Shown here: positions 8,641-16,248 of the stretch, in pieces
How the letters are laid out: every line of letters begins with the position of its first letter
How positions within the stretch are numbered: the stretch's first letter is position 1
NCBI RefSeq assembly: GCF_014211915.1
Contig: NZ_CP060040.1
Coordinates: forward strand, 806,001 to 870,000
From: Burkholderia cenocepacia
GTDB taxonomy: Bacteria > Pseudomonadota > Gammaproteobacteria > Burkholderiales > Burkholderiaceae
DNA: 64,000 nt
Direction of reading: 5' to 3'
Translations under genes and position numbers: made by a program
The notes under the pieces: generated by a model
The model's input: only the letters and a program-made list of their open reading frames with translations
Told to the model about the DNA's origin: nothing
The model's database searches: none

Positions 8641-9843
8641 ATGTTCGAACACATCGACGCGTATCCGGGCGACCCGATCCTGACGCTCAACGAGAACTTC
8701 CAGAAAGATCCGCGCGACCAGAAGGTCAACCTGAGCATCGGGATCTATTTCGACGCCGAGGGCCGGATTCCGGTGATGGGCGCCGTGCGCGAAGCCGAAA
8801 CCACGCTGCAGCGCGACAGCGGCCCGAAGCCGTACCTGCCGATGGTCGGCCTGGCCGCCTATCGCGACGCCGTGCAAGCGCTGGTGTTCGGCGCCGATCA
8901 CCCGGCCCGCGCGGCCGGCCGCATCGCGACGCTGCAGACGCTCGGCGGCTCGGGCGCGCTGAAGGTCGGCGCCGATTTCCTGAAGCGCTATTTCCCGGAT
9001 GCGCAGGTGTGGCTGAGCGATCCGAGCTGGGAAAACCATCGCTTCATCTTCGAGCGCGCCGGCTTCACGGTGAACACGTATCCGTACTACGACGAGGCGA
9101 CGGGCGGCCTGAAGTTCGACGCGATGCTCGCGGCGATCGACGCGCTGCCGGCGCGCAGCATCGTGCTGCTGCACGCGTGCTGCCATAACCCGACCGGCGT
9201 CGATCTCGACGAAGGCCAGTGGGAGAAGCTGATCGACGTGATCGAGGCGCGCGGGCTGCTGCCGTTCGTCGACATGGCGTACCAGGGCTTCGGCGCGGGC
9301 CTCGACGCGGACGCGTTCGCGGTGCGCGAGCTGGCCCGCCGCGGCGTGCCGACGCTCGTCGCGAACTCGTTCTCGAAGAACTTCTCGCTGTACGGCGAGC
9401 GCGTGGGCGGCCTGAGCGTCGTCTGCGAAAACGCGGCCGCGGCCGATCGCGTGCTCGGCCAGCTGGCCGGCGCGGTGCGCTCGAACTACAGCAACCCGCA
9501 GACCTACGGCGCGAAGGTCGTCGCAACCGTGCTCGGCACGCCGGCGCTGCGCAAGCAGTGGGAAGAGGAACTGTCGGCGATGTGCCGCCGCATCGCGCGG
9601 ATGCGCCAGTCGATCCACGACGGCCTGCGCGACCACGTGAGCGGCGAAGCGCTCACGCGCTACGTGAAGCAGCGCGGGATGTTCACGTACACGGGCCTGA
9701 CCGAATCGCAGGTCGACGCGCTGCGCGAGGTGCACGGCGTGTATATCCTGCGTTCGGGCCGGATGTGCGTGGCGGGCCTGAACGACTCGAACGTCGGCAT
9801 CGTCGCGGACGCGATCGGCAAGGTGCTGAAGAGCGGCGTCTGA
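8641..9843 (+). CDS. tyrB: Aromatic amino-acid aminotransferase (class I/II, PLP)
   Basis: This is a 400-residue aminotransferase of the aspartate/aromatic Iα group. Recognisable blocks are LTLNENFQKDPRDQKVNLS near the N-terminus, HACCHNPTGVDL around residue 180, and NSFSKNFSLYGERVGG, whose Lys forms the Schiff base with pyridoxal phosphate. It interconverts phenylalanine and tyrosine with their 2-oxo acids using 2-oxoglutarate, in the cytosol. The start at ATG 8641 matches the family N-terminus (MFEHIDAYPGDPI). It is downstream of an amino-acid permease and followed by a strong terminator, so the two probably form one unit controlled by the divergent Lrp-type protein. The product, 4-hydroxyphenylpyruvate, is the substrate of the dioxygenase encoded at 52341. 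Confidence 0.9.
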   Translation: MFEHIDAYPGDPILTLNENFQKDPRDQKVNLSIGIYFDAEGRIPVMGAVREAETTLQRDSGPKPYLPMVGLAAYRDAVQALVFGADHPARAAGRIATLQTLGGSGALKVGADFLKRYFPDAQVWLSDPSWENHRFIFERAGFTVNTYPYYDEATGGLKFDAMLAAIDALPARSIVLLHACCHNPTGVDLDEGQWEKLIDVIEARGLLPFVDMAYQGFGAGLDADAFAVRELARRGVPTLVANSFSKNFSLYGERVGGLSVVCENAAAADRVLGQLAGAVRSNYSNPQTYGAKVVATVLGTPALRKQWEEELSAMCRRIARMRQSIHDGLRDHVSGEALTRYVKQRGMFTYTGLTESQVDALREVHGVYILRSGRMCVAGLNDSNVGIVADAIGKVLKSGV

Positions 9844-9874
9844 ACGCGGCGCGCCCAGGCGCGCAACGGTTAAG

Positions 9875-9913
9875 AACCGGCTGTTTCCCGTCGCGGGAAC
9901 AGCCGGTTTTTTG
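9875..9913 (+). terminator. Rho-independent terminator after the aminotransferase gene
   Basis: AACCGGCTGTT(T)CCCG pairs with CGGGAACAGCCGGTT over about 15 bp with one bulged T and a three-base loop, and is followed directly by TTTTTG. It lies 32 bp after the stop. Confidence 0.9.
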
Positions 9914-10010
9914 TTGGGCGGCCGTCATGTGGGCTGCCCGGCTGACGCCGGGGCGGGCGCGGCGGTACGATCACGGGATCGCATGCAACGCAGACGAATA
10001 AAGGAGCGAC

Positions 10011-10409
10011 ATGGGCATCCGGATCATCCAGCTCGGCACGCCGCGCGCGGCCGGCGAAGGCCTGCGGATCGGCACGGTGCGGCGGCCGCCGCGCGGCGTA
10101 CCGAAGGCGGAATTCGCGTCGCGCAACTACTATGATGTATGGTTGCCGACGCTGTCGCCGAGCCCCGAACTCGTCGCACAGGCGCAGGCCGCCGAAACCG
10201 ACGCGGAATGGAAGGCGTTCAAGCGCCACTTCCGCGCGGAGATGGCGCATGGCGATCCGTCGAAGGTGCTGGACCTGCTGGCTGCGCTGTCGGCGACCAC
10301 CGCGCTGTCGATCGGCTGCTACTGCGACGACGAACGCCATTGCCACCGCAGCGTGCTGCGTGAACTGCTCGCGGAGCGCGGCGCGGCGATCGAGCCCGAC
10401 GCGAGCTGA
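10011..10409 (+). CDS. DUF488 family protein
   Basis: This is a small cytosolic protein of 132 residues. It starts MGIRIIQLGTPRAAGEGLRIGTVRRPPRG and contains the paired features of DUF488: a central YYDVWLPTLSPSPEL block and a C-terminal SIGCYCDDERHCHRSVLRELL block with clustered Cys and His residues. The function of the family is unknown; the Cys/His block suggests a metal or redox site. ATG 10011 is preceded by AAGGAG. It follows the terminator of the aminotransferase gene, so it has its own promoter. Confidence 0.85.
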   Translation: MGIRIIQLGTPRAAGEGLRIGTVRRPPRGVPKAEFASRNYYDVWLPTLSPSPELVAQAQAAETDAEWKAFKRHFRAEMAHGDPSKVLDLLAALSATTALSIGCYCDDERHCHRSVLRELLAERGAAIEPDAS

Positions 10410-10456
10410 AGCGGCGTCGCGCGGCCGCACCGTGATCGTGCGGTGCGGCGAACCGG

Positions 10457-10470
10457 TTGACGTGGGTCAA
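10457..10470 (+). promoter_or_regulatory. FNR/ANR-type box TTGAC-GTGG-GTCAA
   Basis: A perfect 5+5 dyad with a 4-bp spacer in the form used by FNR/ANR/DNR-type regulators. It is centred about 57 bp before the ATG of the DUF1488 gene, a position compatible with activation, and lies about 1 kb from an FNR-type regulator gene. Confidence 0.6.
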
Positions 10471-10520
10471 GCGCGCGGCCGCGCGCGCCACTATGCTCTC
10501 GTCATGGAGCCATCACGACG

Positions 10521-10811
10521 ATGACAGGCCGACAGATGCACATTGTTTTCCCGTCCGAACCGCCGGAATACTGCGCGCGCGACCTGGTCGTCGCGTTTTC
10601 GGCGCTGGTCGACGGCCATTGCGTCCAGTGCGCGGTCACGGCCGAGGCGCTGGAAGATCATTTCGGCGCGCGGTCGCTGCTCGAGCGCGATCTGCTGAGC
10701 GCATTCGACGCGCACCGGTCGGCCATCGAGGCGATGGCACGGCGCATGCTCGAGGAAATCGGCGGCCGGCCGGTGCTGCTGCACAGCGGGCACTTCCGGC
10801 TCGGCGACTGA
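10521..10811 (+). CDS. DUF1488 family protein
   Basis: This 96-residue protein has the DUF1488 pattern: an N-terminal MHIVFPSEPPEYCARDLVV strand region, FSALVDGHCVQCAVTAEALEDHFG in the middle, and AHRSAIEAMARRMLEEIG at the end. The function is not known. Two other small genes follow within 420 bp on the same strand. An FNR-type dyad lies 50 bp upstream of the start, suggesting induction when oxygen is low. An in-frame ATG at 10536 (M6) is an alternative start. Confidence 0.8.
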   Translation: MTGRQMHIVFPSEPPEYCARDLVVAFSALVDGHCVQCAVTAEALEDHFGARSLLERDLLSAFDAHRSAIEAMARRMLEEIGGRPVLLHSGHFRLGD

Positions 10812-10827
10812 TACCGCAGGAGGGCGC

Positions 10828-11067
10828 ATGACACTGCAGGGCAACATTCACGAACGGGACTGGTCGGTCGAAGTGGAGACGCGCCCGTGCGAATCGGGCG
10901 AGTTCCGCTGCCGCGTGTCGGTCGAGCACGGCGCCGGCGCCGCGCGGTTTCATCATACGTTCGAGCACAGCCACGCGTATCCGACGGAGCGCGAGGCGAT
11001 GATCGAAGGGCTGCGGGCCGGCATGACGTGGATCGAGATGAAGGCGTCGCAGACCTTCAACGTATGA
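10828..11067 (+). CDS. Small conserved hypothetical protein (79 aa)
   Basis: This cytosolic 79-residue protein has no membrane segment or signal peptide. It is a predicted mixed alpha/beta protein with alternating charged strands (WSVEVETRPCESGEF, then CRVSVEH) and a C-terminal helix (AMIEGLRAGMTWIEMK). It starts 16 bp after the DUF1488 stop, with GCAGGAGGGCGC giving a strong ribosome site, so it is almost certainly co-transcribed. I do not recognise the family. The tight coupling to the FNR-box gene suggests a role in the same response. Confidence 0.75.
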   Translation: MTLQGNIHERDWSVEVETRPCESGEFRCRVSVEHGAGAARFHHTFEHSHAYPTEREAMIEGLRAGMTWIEMKASQTFNV

Positions 11068-11221
11068 ACGGTCCCGCGCCAGCCGGGCGCGGGCAGACCA
11101 TCGGCCGGCAGCGACCGGGCAAGGCGCGCTGCGCCACGGAAAAACACGTGCCGCCTCATCATGAAGCGGCCGGCACAGGCAAGGCGGTCGACGCGCGCGC
11201 GGCCCCGTCAGGAGACACGAC

Positions 11222-11572
11222 ATGGGCGTGGGCATGCAGATCGCCTGCCTCGGATTCACGGGTTCGGCAACGGTCGAGGCCGAAGCCGGCGCGCAACTGG
11301 TGCGGCTCGAGCGGTTTCGCGCGTTGCTCGACGGCTGCCATCTCGCGATCGAAGCGCGCACGCTGGCCGATGGCGCGCGCCTCTACGACGTGCGGCTCGA
11401 CCTGTCGATGCGCGGCGCGGCGCTCAGGTCGCTGCCGCCATGCGTCGGCGCCGACGTGGACGACGCGCTGCGCCGCGCGTTCGCGCAGGCGGAACAGGCG
11501 CTGATCGCGTGGCAGTCGGGCGCCGCAGCGGTGGCGCTGCGCGACGCGGCGACCGGCGACGCGCTGCATTGA
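11222..11572 (+). CDS. HPF/RaiA-like small protein
   Basis: The product is 116 residues with no signal peptide. The order of blocks, LERFRALLDGCHLAIEARTL, LYDVRLDLSM, then DDALRRAFAQAEQAL, resembles the beta-alpha-beta-beta-beta-alpha layout of ribosome hibernation/HPF-RaiA proteins (RF..L..C.V.IE......V...V........DL..AI..AF). The match is by eye and divergent, so ribosome binding is an inference. The start at ATG 11222 is 8 nt after CAGGAG; Met5 at 11234 is an alternative. It is the last gene before the convergent FNR gene (34 bp between stops) and may belong to the low-oxygen set. Confidence 0.7.
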   Translation: MGVGMQIACLGFTGSATVEAEAGAQLVRLERFRALLDGCHLAIEARTLADGARLYDVRLDLSMRGAALRSLPPCVGADVDDALRRAFAQAEQALIAWQSGAAAVALRDAATGDALH

Positions 11573-11606
11573 TGCAGCGGCGGCCATCCGCCGCCGCGTG
11601 CCGGAT

Positions 11607-12386
11607 TCAGACCCGCGCGAGCGCTTGCGCGTCGATGATGCGCACGCGCTTGCCGCGCGTTTCGACGAGCGCGTCGCGATGGAACCGCGAGAACATCCGG
11701 CTGACGGTTTCGAGCTTCATCCCGAGATAGCAGCCGATTTCCTCGCGCGTCATCCGCAGGTTGAATTCGGTCGCCGAATAGCCGCGCGCCTCGAACCGCG
11801 ACGACAGGTTCAGCAGAAAATGCGCGACGCGCTGCTCGGCCGACATCGTGCCGAGCAACAGCATCTGGCTCGATTCGCGGACGATCTCGCTGCTCAGCAT
11901 CTGGTAGAGAAAGTGCTGCATCGGCTTCATCTCGCGGCACGCGGCTTCGAGCGCGCCGAACGGGATGATGCACACCACGCTGTCCTCCAGCGCGATCGCG
12001 TCGCAGCAGTGCTGGCCGCCGCCGATGCCGTCCATGCCGAGCGTTTCGCCGGCGATCTGGAAGCCCGTCACGTGCTCGCGGCCGTCGCGATGCATCATCA
12101 CCGTCTTGAACGAACCCGCGCGCACCGCATAGATGCTCTGGAACGGATCGTCGGTGCGGAACAGCGCGTCGCCCTGGCGCACTTGTCGCGTCGTGCAGAT
12201 GATCGCGTCGAGGCGGCCGTATTCGGCGGGGGTCAGGTGCGGCGGCAGGCACATCGAGCGCATCGCGCAGGCCGAGCAGCGTGCGGCCGGATGCTTGGCG
12301 GCGTCGGCGCGCGCGACCGGGCGCAGGGCAATCGTTGGCCGGGGTACGACGGACACGTCGGCGGCGAAGGCGGTGGCGGTGGACAT
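11607..12386 (-). CDS. CRP/FNR family oxygen-responsive regulator (FNR type)
   Basis: The 259-residue product carries the FNR Cys pattern: CSACAMRSMCLP near residues 37-48 and a further Cys in the pair CC (QHCCDAI) within the cyclic-nucleotide-like beta barrel, sufficient for an oxygen-labile 4Fe-4S cluster. The C-terminal helix-turn-helix has MTREEIGCYLGMKLETVSRM with the E-xx-SR arrangement that reads TTGAT/C half sites. ATG 12386 is chosen because it starts 17 bp after the upstream gene's stop and follows GGAG; a longer reading would overlap that gene. It is downstream of a stand-alone receiver gene on the same strand. FNR-type boxes occur at 10457, 25302 and 29815. Confidence 0.9.
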   Translation of the reverse strand: MSTATAFAADVSVVPRPTIALRPVARADAAKHPAARCSACAMRSMCLPPHLTPAEYGRLDAIICTTRQVRQGDALFRTDDPFQSIYAVRAGSFKTVMMHRDGREHVTGFQIAGETLGMDGIGGGQHCCDAIALEDSVVCIIPFGALEAACREMKPMQHFLYQMLSSEIVRESSQMLLLGTMSAEQRVAHFLLNLSSRFEARGYSATEFNLRMTREEIGCYLGMKLETVSRMFSRFHRDALVETRGKRVRIIDAQALARV

Positions 12387-12402
12387 GGGGCGCTCCGGCT
12401 CG

Positions 12403-12813
12403 TCAGGGGCGGTGGCGGTGCGCGCGAGCGTGCACCAGGGATTCGATGACACGGCATGCGGCGTCGAATTCGACGGTCTTGTCGAAGAAGTAGTCGGCTC
12501 CCGCCGTCGCGCATGCCTCTCTGAATGCCGGCGCCGAGTGGTTCGTCAGCACGATCGTGACGATGCGCGGCGCGGCCTTCGACAGCATCCCGATCAGGTC
12601 GAGACCGCTGCCGTCCGCGAGCCGCACGTCGACGATCACCACGTCCGCGCGACTGCTGCGGATATGCGTCCACGCGTCCTGGCCGTCTTCCGCTTCGCCC
12701 ACCACGGCAACGCCGCGGATCGCGCCGACGAGCAGCGCGATCCGCTGGCGGACGGCAACCGCGTGATCGACGAGGAACACCCTGAGTGCGGCGGGTGACA
12801 GGCTGGCATTCAT
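12403..12813 (-). CDS. Single-domain response regulator receiver
   Basis: This 136-residue protein is a receiver domain without an output domain. The phosphorylatable Asp lies in VVIVDVRLADGSGLDL, and the conserved Lys is in YFFDKTVEF. The acidic pair at the start is reduced: the sequence is VFLVDHAVAVRQR, with His where a second acidic residue usually sits, so Mg2+ binding may be altered. It is 16 bp upstream of the FNR gene on the same strand and probably co-transcribed with it. A partner kinase is not adjacent. Confidence 0.85.
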   Translation of the reverse strand: MNASLSPAALRVFLVDHAVAVRQRIALLVGAIRGVAVVGEAEDGQDAWTHIRSSRADVVIVDVRLADGSGLDLIGMLSKAAPRIVTIVLTNHSAPAFREACATAGADYFFDKTVEFDAACRVIESLVHARAHRHRP

Positions 12814-12884
12814 GCCGGCAGTATCCTGTTGCGCCGCCGAAATTGAAATCGGCCGAATTGGAACTTCGTGTAGGCCGCTTCGAC

Positions 12885-12910
12885 GCGGTGTAGGGTGTTT
12901 CCTACACCGC
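12885..12910 (-). promoter_or_regulatory. Perfect 10-bp inverted repeat GCGGTGTAGG / CCTACACCGC
   Basis: The two arms enclose GTGTTT. A third GTGTAGG copy is at 12867-12873. It lies between the reductase gene stop (12985) and the start of the receiver gene (12813), both leftward. It could be a terminator stem without a U tract, or an operator for the receiver-FNR pair. Confidence 0.45.
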
Positions 12911-12984
12911 GTACGGGAAATCGCCGCGGGCGATCCCGACAGGTGCGATGCCGCGGGGAGCGGCCGAACGGTCGCGCGGCCGGC

Positions 12985-13920
12985 TCAGCCGGCCTGGCGC
13001 GCGGCCAGCGCGTCGCGCGCGGTGCGGCACGCCGCCAGGTCCCATGCGGCGCAGCCGACGCTCTTGAACAGCAGCGGGCCGCCGCGGGCGAAGGTGCCGT
13101 TCAGCACGTCGGCGAGCGACGCGACGTGCTGCCAGTCCACCTGCGCGACGATCAGGTCGCCGGCTTCGTGGCGCGCGCCGGCCGGATCGTCGACCACGAG
13201 CCGGCTGCCCCGCACCGTGCTGGCGTCGATCTCGGCGGCATCCGCAGTGAACGCGCCGACGCCGACCACGAGCCGGCCTTCGCGCGCGGCTTCGCGGTAG
13301 ACGGGCGTGCGGCTCGTCGTCAGCGTGACGACCACGTCGATCGCGTCGGGAATCGCGTCGCCGTCGAGCGGCGCGAGCCGCGTCGCATGCGCGCGGTGGG
13401 CGGCGCAGAAGGCTGCCGCGCTGTCCGCGCTCGTGCCGCGCACGTGAAGGTGCGCGTCCGGAAAGATCGCCGCGAGCGCTTCCGCGTGATTGGCCGCCTG
13501 CTTGCCGGTGCCGATCAGCAGGATGTCGCGCGGCGCGGCGCCATGCAGCGCCTGGATGCCGAGCGCGGTGATCGCCGCCGTGCGGCGGCCGGTGACCGTC
13601 GGGCCGTCGAGCGCGAAGCGCATTTCTCCGGTGGTGGCGTCGTACGCGGTGACCTGGCCGAGAATCGTCGGCAACCCGCGCGCGCCGTTGCCGGGGCACA
13701 CGTTGACGAGCTTGTGGCTCGCCAGGTCGTGGGCGCTCGACGGCATCGACAGCATCACGCCGCCGCCTTGCAGCGGCACGACCAGGCGCTCGGGGCTGAC
13801 GATGTCGCCCGCCGCATACTCGACGACCGCTTGCCTGAGCGTGGCGAGCAGCGCCGGATAGTCGAGCAGCGCGGCCGTGTCGGCCGCATCGAAAACGGGA
13901 ATCGGGGAAAAGGCGGGCAT
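12985..13920 (-). CDS. lhpI: Ornithine cyclodeaminase/mu-crystallin family, probable delta1-pyrroline-2-carboxylate reductase
   Basis: This 311-residue NAD(P)-binding protein belongs to the OCD/mu-crystallin family. Signatures are ALLDYPALLATLRQAVVEYA at the N-terminus, RTAAITALGIQAL, and the dinucleotide fold DILLIGTGKQAANHAEAL near residue 130. Family members called LhpI reduce delta1-pyrroline-2-carboxylate to L-proline. That fits here: the trans-3-hydroxyproline dehydratase encoded at 16249 makes exactly this substrate, and a GntR regulator lies between. The start at 13920 fits the family N-terminus; 13962 is an alternative with no better ribosome site. Ornithine cyclodeaminase or alanine dehydrogenase activity is the alternative. 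Confidence 0.85.
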   Translation of the reverse strand: MPAFSPIPVFDAADTAALLDYPALLATLRQAVVEYAAGDIVSPERLVVPLQGGGVMLSMPSSAHDLASHKLVNVCPGNGARGLPTILGQVTAYDATTGEMRFALDGPTVTGRRTAAITALGIQALHGAAPRDILLIGTGKQAANHAEALAAIFPDAHLHVRGTSADSAAAFCAAHRAHATRLAPLDGDAIPDAIDVVVTLTTSRTPVYREAAREGRLVVGVGAFTADAAEIDASTVRGSRLVVDDPAGARHEAGDLIVAQVDWQHVASLADVLNGTFARGGPLLFKSVGCAAWDLAACRTARDALAARQAG

Positions 13921-14184
13921 CGTGTACGTCGCAGCGTCGGTGAGCGTGGACGGCGGACGCATGCCGCGCCCGCCACAGGTCTGCCGGATACCGTGACACC
14001 GGGCAGTGTGGATCGAATCTATACCACTTGCTGGCGCACGTGCAACCCAGAAAATAAAGCGCTTCGCGGATTTTGGTTCTAATATCTGGCCAGAAGGCTC
14101 GCCGCTGCCGCGCTGCCCGCGCCGCTCCGGTATAGTGCGAACCCATTTCCCGATCCACGCCCGCGAACGGGCAGGAGCCATCCG
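13921..14184 (+). promoter_or_regulatory. Divergent promoter region between reductase and GntR regulator
   Basis: A 264-bp gap with an AT-richer centre (AATCTATACCACTTGCTGG and GGTTCTAATATCTGGCCAGAAGG at about 14016-14100). FadR-type GntR operators often carry TGG-TNN-CCA-like dyads, and TATCTGGCCAGA (14091-14102) is such a short symmetric element (TCTGGCCAGA). This is a candidate operator by position only. Confidence 0.4.
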
Positions 14185-14922
14185 ATGATGTCCGCGCGTC
14201 CCGACACACTCGAAGGCGGTTTCAGGCCGCTGCAGATCTACGAGCAGGTAGCCGAAAAGATCCGCGACGAAATCCGCGCGGGGCGCTATGCGGCCGAGTC
14301 GCGGCTGCCGTCCGAGCGCGAACTCGCGGCACTGTTCCAGGTCGGCCGGCCGGCCGTGCGCGAGGCGCTCGGCGCGCTGCAGAACGAAGGGCTCGTGTTC
14401 ACGAAGCGCAATTCGGGCACCTACGTCGTCGCGGCCCCGCTCGAGGTGCTGGCGCGGCGCGGCGACGCGCACGCGGCGTCGGAGGCCGACTTCAGCCCGA
14501 CGTCGACGCTCGACGTGCGGCTGATCCTGGAGCCCGCGATCGCGCGCCTCGCGGCCGCCCATGGCCGCGCCGACCCCGGCGCCGAACGCTATCTCGCGCA
14601 GATGGAGACCATCACCGACGTCGACGATCCGCACCAGCGCGCGCTGTGGAACGAGAGCGACCGGCTGTTCCACCGGCAGCTCGCGCTGATGACCGGCGAC
14701 GCGCTGATCGTGAAGATCGCGGACGAAGTCGCGAAGACGATGGACCAGCCGCTGTGGAAGCGGCTGAAGGACGACGGCATCTACGACGCGGGCCGGATCA
14801 GGCTCTACGTGTCCGAGCACCGGCTGATCTACGAGGCGATCGTCTCCGGGGATGCCGATGCCGCTGCGTTCTATGTCGAACAGCACATCCGCCGCGTGCG
14901 GCGCGACATTGCGCCGAAATGA
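14185..14922 (+). CDS. GntR family regulator, FadR subfamily (FCD domain)
   Basis: The 245-residue protein has a GntR winged helix in residues 10-80 (YEQVAEKIRDEIRAGRYA, LPSERELAALFQVGRPAVR) and an FCD ligand-binding helical domain in residues 110-240 (VRLILEPAIARLAAAHG, then LFHRQLALMTGD). Its position between the divergent reductase and the binding-protein/dehydratase genes suggests that it represses the hydroxyproline genes and is released by hydroxyproline or pyrroline-carboxylate. The start follows CAGGAG by 7 nt; an adjacent ATG at 14188 is equally possible. Confidence 0.9.
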   Translation: MMSARPDTLEGGFRPLQIYEQVAEKIRDEIRAGRYAAESRLPSERELAALFQVGRPAVREALGALQNEGLVFTKRNSGTYVVAAPLEVLARRGDAHAASEADFSPTSTLDVRLILEPAIARLAAAHGRADPGAERYLAQMETITDVDDPHQRALWNESDRLFHRQLALMTGDALIVKIADEVAKTMDQPLWKRLKDDGIYDAGRIRLYVSEHRLIYEAIVSGDADAAAFYVEQHIRRVRRDIAPK

Positions 14923-15049
14923 CACGCCTGCGGATGCGATCGTTCTGGTCCTCAATATGACCAAAATCCCGATCATTATTTTGAAATTGCTTGCGATGTG
15001 ACCACGCGTGTCCTACATTGGTTTCACACAAAACCAATCAGGAGACATC

Positions 15050-16171
15050 ATGCGACACCTCGTGACCGCGCTCTCGGTGGCTATTGCCGCCGGCGCGCTG
15101 ACTTCCGCGCACGCGCAGGAAGTCGTGATGATCGGCCATTCGGCGCCCCTCACGGGCCCGCAGGCCGCCAACGGCAAGGACAACGAAAACGGCGCGCGGC
15201 TCGCGGTCGAGGAGCTCAACAAGGCCGGCATCAAGGTCGCCGGCAAGACCGTCACCTTCAAACTGGTTTCCGAAGACGACCAGGCCGACCCGAAGGCCGG
15301 CGTGCAGGTCGCGCAGAACCTCGTCGACAAGGGCGTCGTTGCCGTGCTCGGGCCGTACAACTCGGGCGTCGCGATCCCCGCGTCGCGCGTGTATTCGACC
15401 GCCGGCGTGCCGATCCTGCCGGTCGCGTCGAACCCGGCACTGACGAAACAGGGCTTCAAGAACATCTTCCGGATCGGTGCGAGCGACGAGCAGCTCGGCG
15501 GCACGATGGCCACGTTCGCCGCGAAGACGCTGAACGCGAAAACCGCCGCCGTGATCGACGATCGCACCGCGTATGGGCAGGGCGTCGCCGAGCAGTTCAT
15601 GAACGTCGCGAAGGCGAACGGCATCAAGATCGTCGACCAGGAATACACGAACTCGTCGGCCACCGATTTCCTCGGCATTCTCACCAAGATCAAGGCCGCC
15701 AATCCCGACGTGATCTTCCTCGGCGGCTATGCGGCGCAGGGCGCGCCGATGGCCAAGCAGATGAAGCAACGGGGTTTGCGCGCGAAGTTGCTCGGCGGCG
15801 ACGGCATCTGCTCGGCCGACATGGGCAAGGTCGCGGGCGACGCGGCGTCGATCGTCTACTGCGCGCAGGGCGGGGTCGCGCTCGAGAAGACGGCGGCCGG
15901 CCGCGAATTCCTGAAGAAGTACCACGACGCCTATCACACCGATACGCAGGTCTACGGCGTCAATTACTACGACGGGATGAAGCTGCTCGCCGACGCGATG
16001 GTCAAGGCCGGCACGACCACCGACAAGGCGAAGCTGAGCGCGCAGCTCGCGAAGTCGAACTACGGGGGCGTCGCGGGCACCTATTCGTTCGACGCGAACG
16101 GCGACCTGAAAGGCGCGCCGACCACCGTCTATGTGATCCGCAACGGGCTGCCGGAACCGTACGCGAAGTAA
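15050..16171 (+). CDS. Branched-chain-type ABC transporter substrate-binding protein (LivJ/LivK family)
   Basis: This 373-residue protein has a clear signal peptide (residues 1-22, cleaved after SAHA-Q), then a type I periplasmic binding fold of the Leu/Ile/Val family. Recognisable blocks are VVMIGHSAPLTGPQAANGKD, KLVSEDDQADPKAGVQVAQ and AVLGPYNSGVAIPASRVY. No permease or ATPase genes follow, so it is an orphan that would use transporter subunits encoded elsewhere. Its place between the regulator and the dehydratase suggests capture of hydroxyproline or proline-like compounds. ATG 15050 follows AGGAG by 6 nt. Confidence 0.9.
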   Translation: MRHLVTALSVAIAAGALTSAHAQEVVMIGHSAPLTGPQAANGKDNENGARLAVEELNKAGIKVAGKTVTFKLVSEDDQADPKAGVQVAQNLVDKGVVAVLGPYNSGVAIPASRVYSTAGVPILPVASNPALTKQGFKNIFRIGASDEQLGGTMATFAAKTLNAKTAAVIDDRTAYGQGVAEQFMNVAKANGIKIVDQEYTNSSATDFLGILTKIKAANPDVIFLGGYAAQGAPMAKQMKQRGLRAKLLGGDGICSADMGKVAGDAASIVYCAQGGVALEKTAAGREFLKKYHDAYHTDTQVYGVNYYDGMKLLADAMVKAGTTTDKAKLSAQLAKSNYGGVAGTYSFDANGDLKGAPTTVYVIRNGLPEPYAK

Positions 16172-16200
16172 TTGCCCCACGGCCCACACGGCCCGTCACC

Positions 16201-16230
16201 GGACGGCGGCCCGGCCGCCGTCCTTCGTTT
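16201..16230 (+). terminator. Terminator-like hairpin after the binding-protein gene
   Basis: GGACGGCGGC pairs perfectly with GCCGCCGTCC around a 3-base loop, followed by TTCGTTT. It sits 30 bp after the stop and 26 bp before the dehydratase gene, so it may lower downstream expression rather than stop it. Confidence 0.65.
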
Positions 16231-16248
16231 CAACGCATCCGATCGACC

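Noticed and set aside
12985..14976. One 663-residue minus-strand protein including the reductase
   Set aside because: Its N-terminal 350 residues are antisense to the GntR gene and lack domain features. The reductase starts at 13920.
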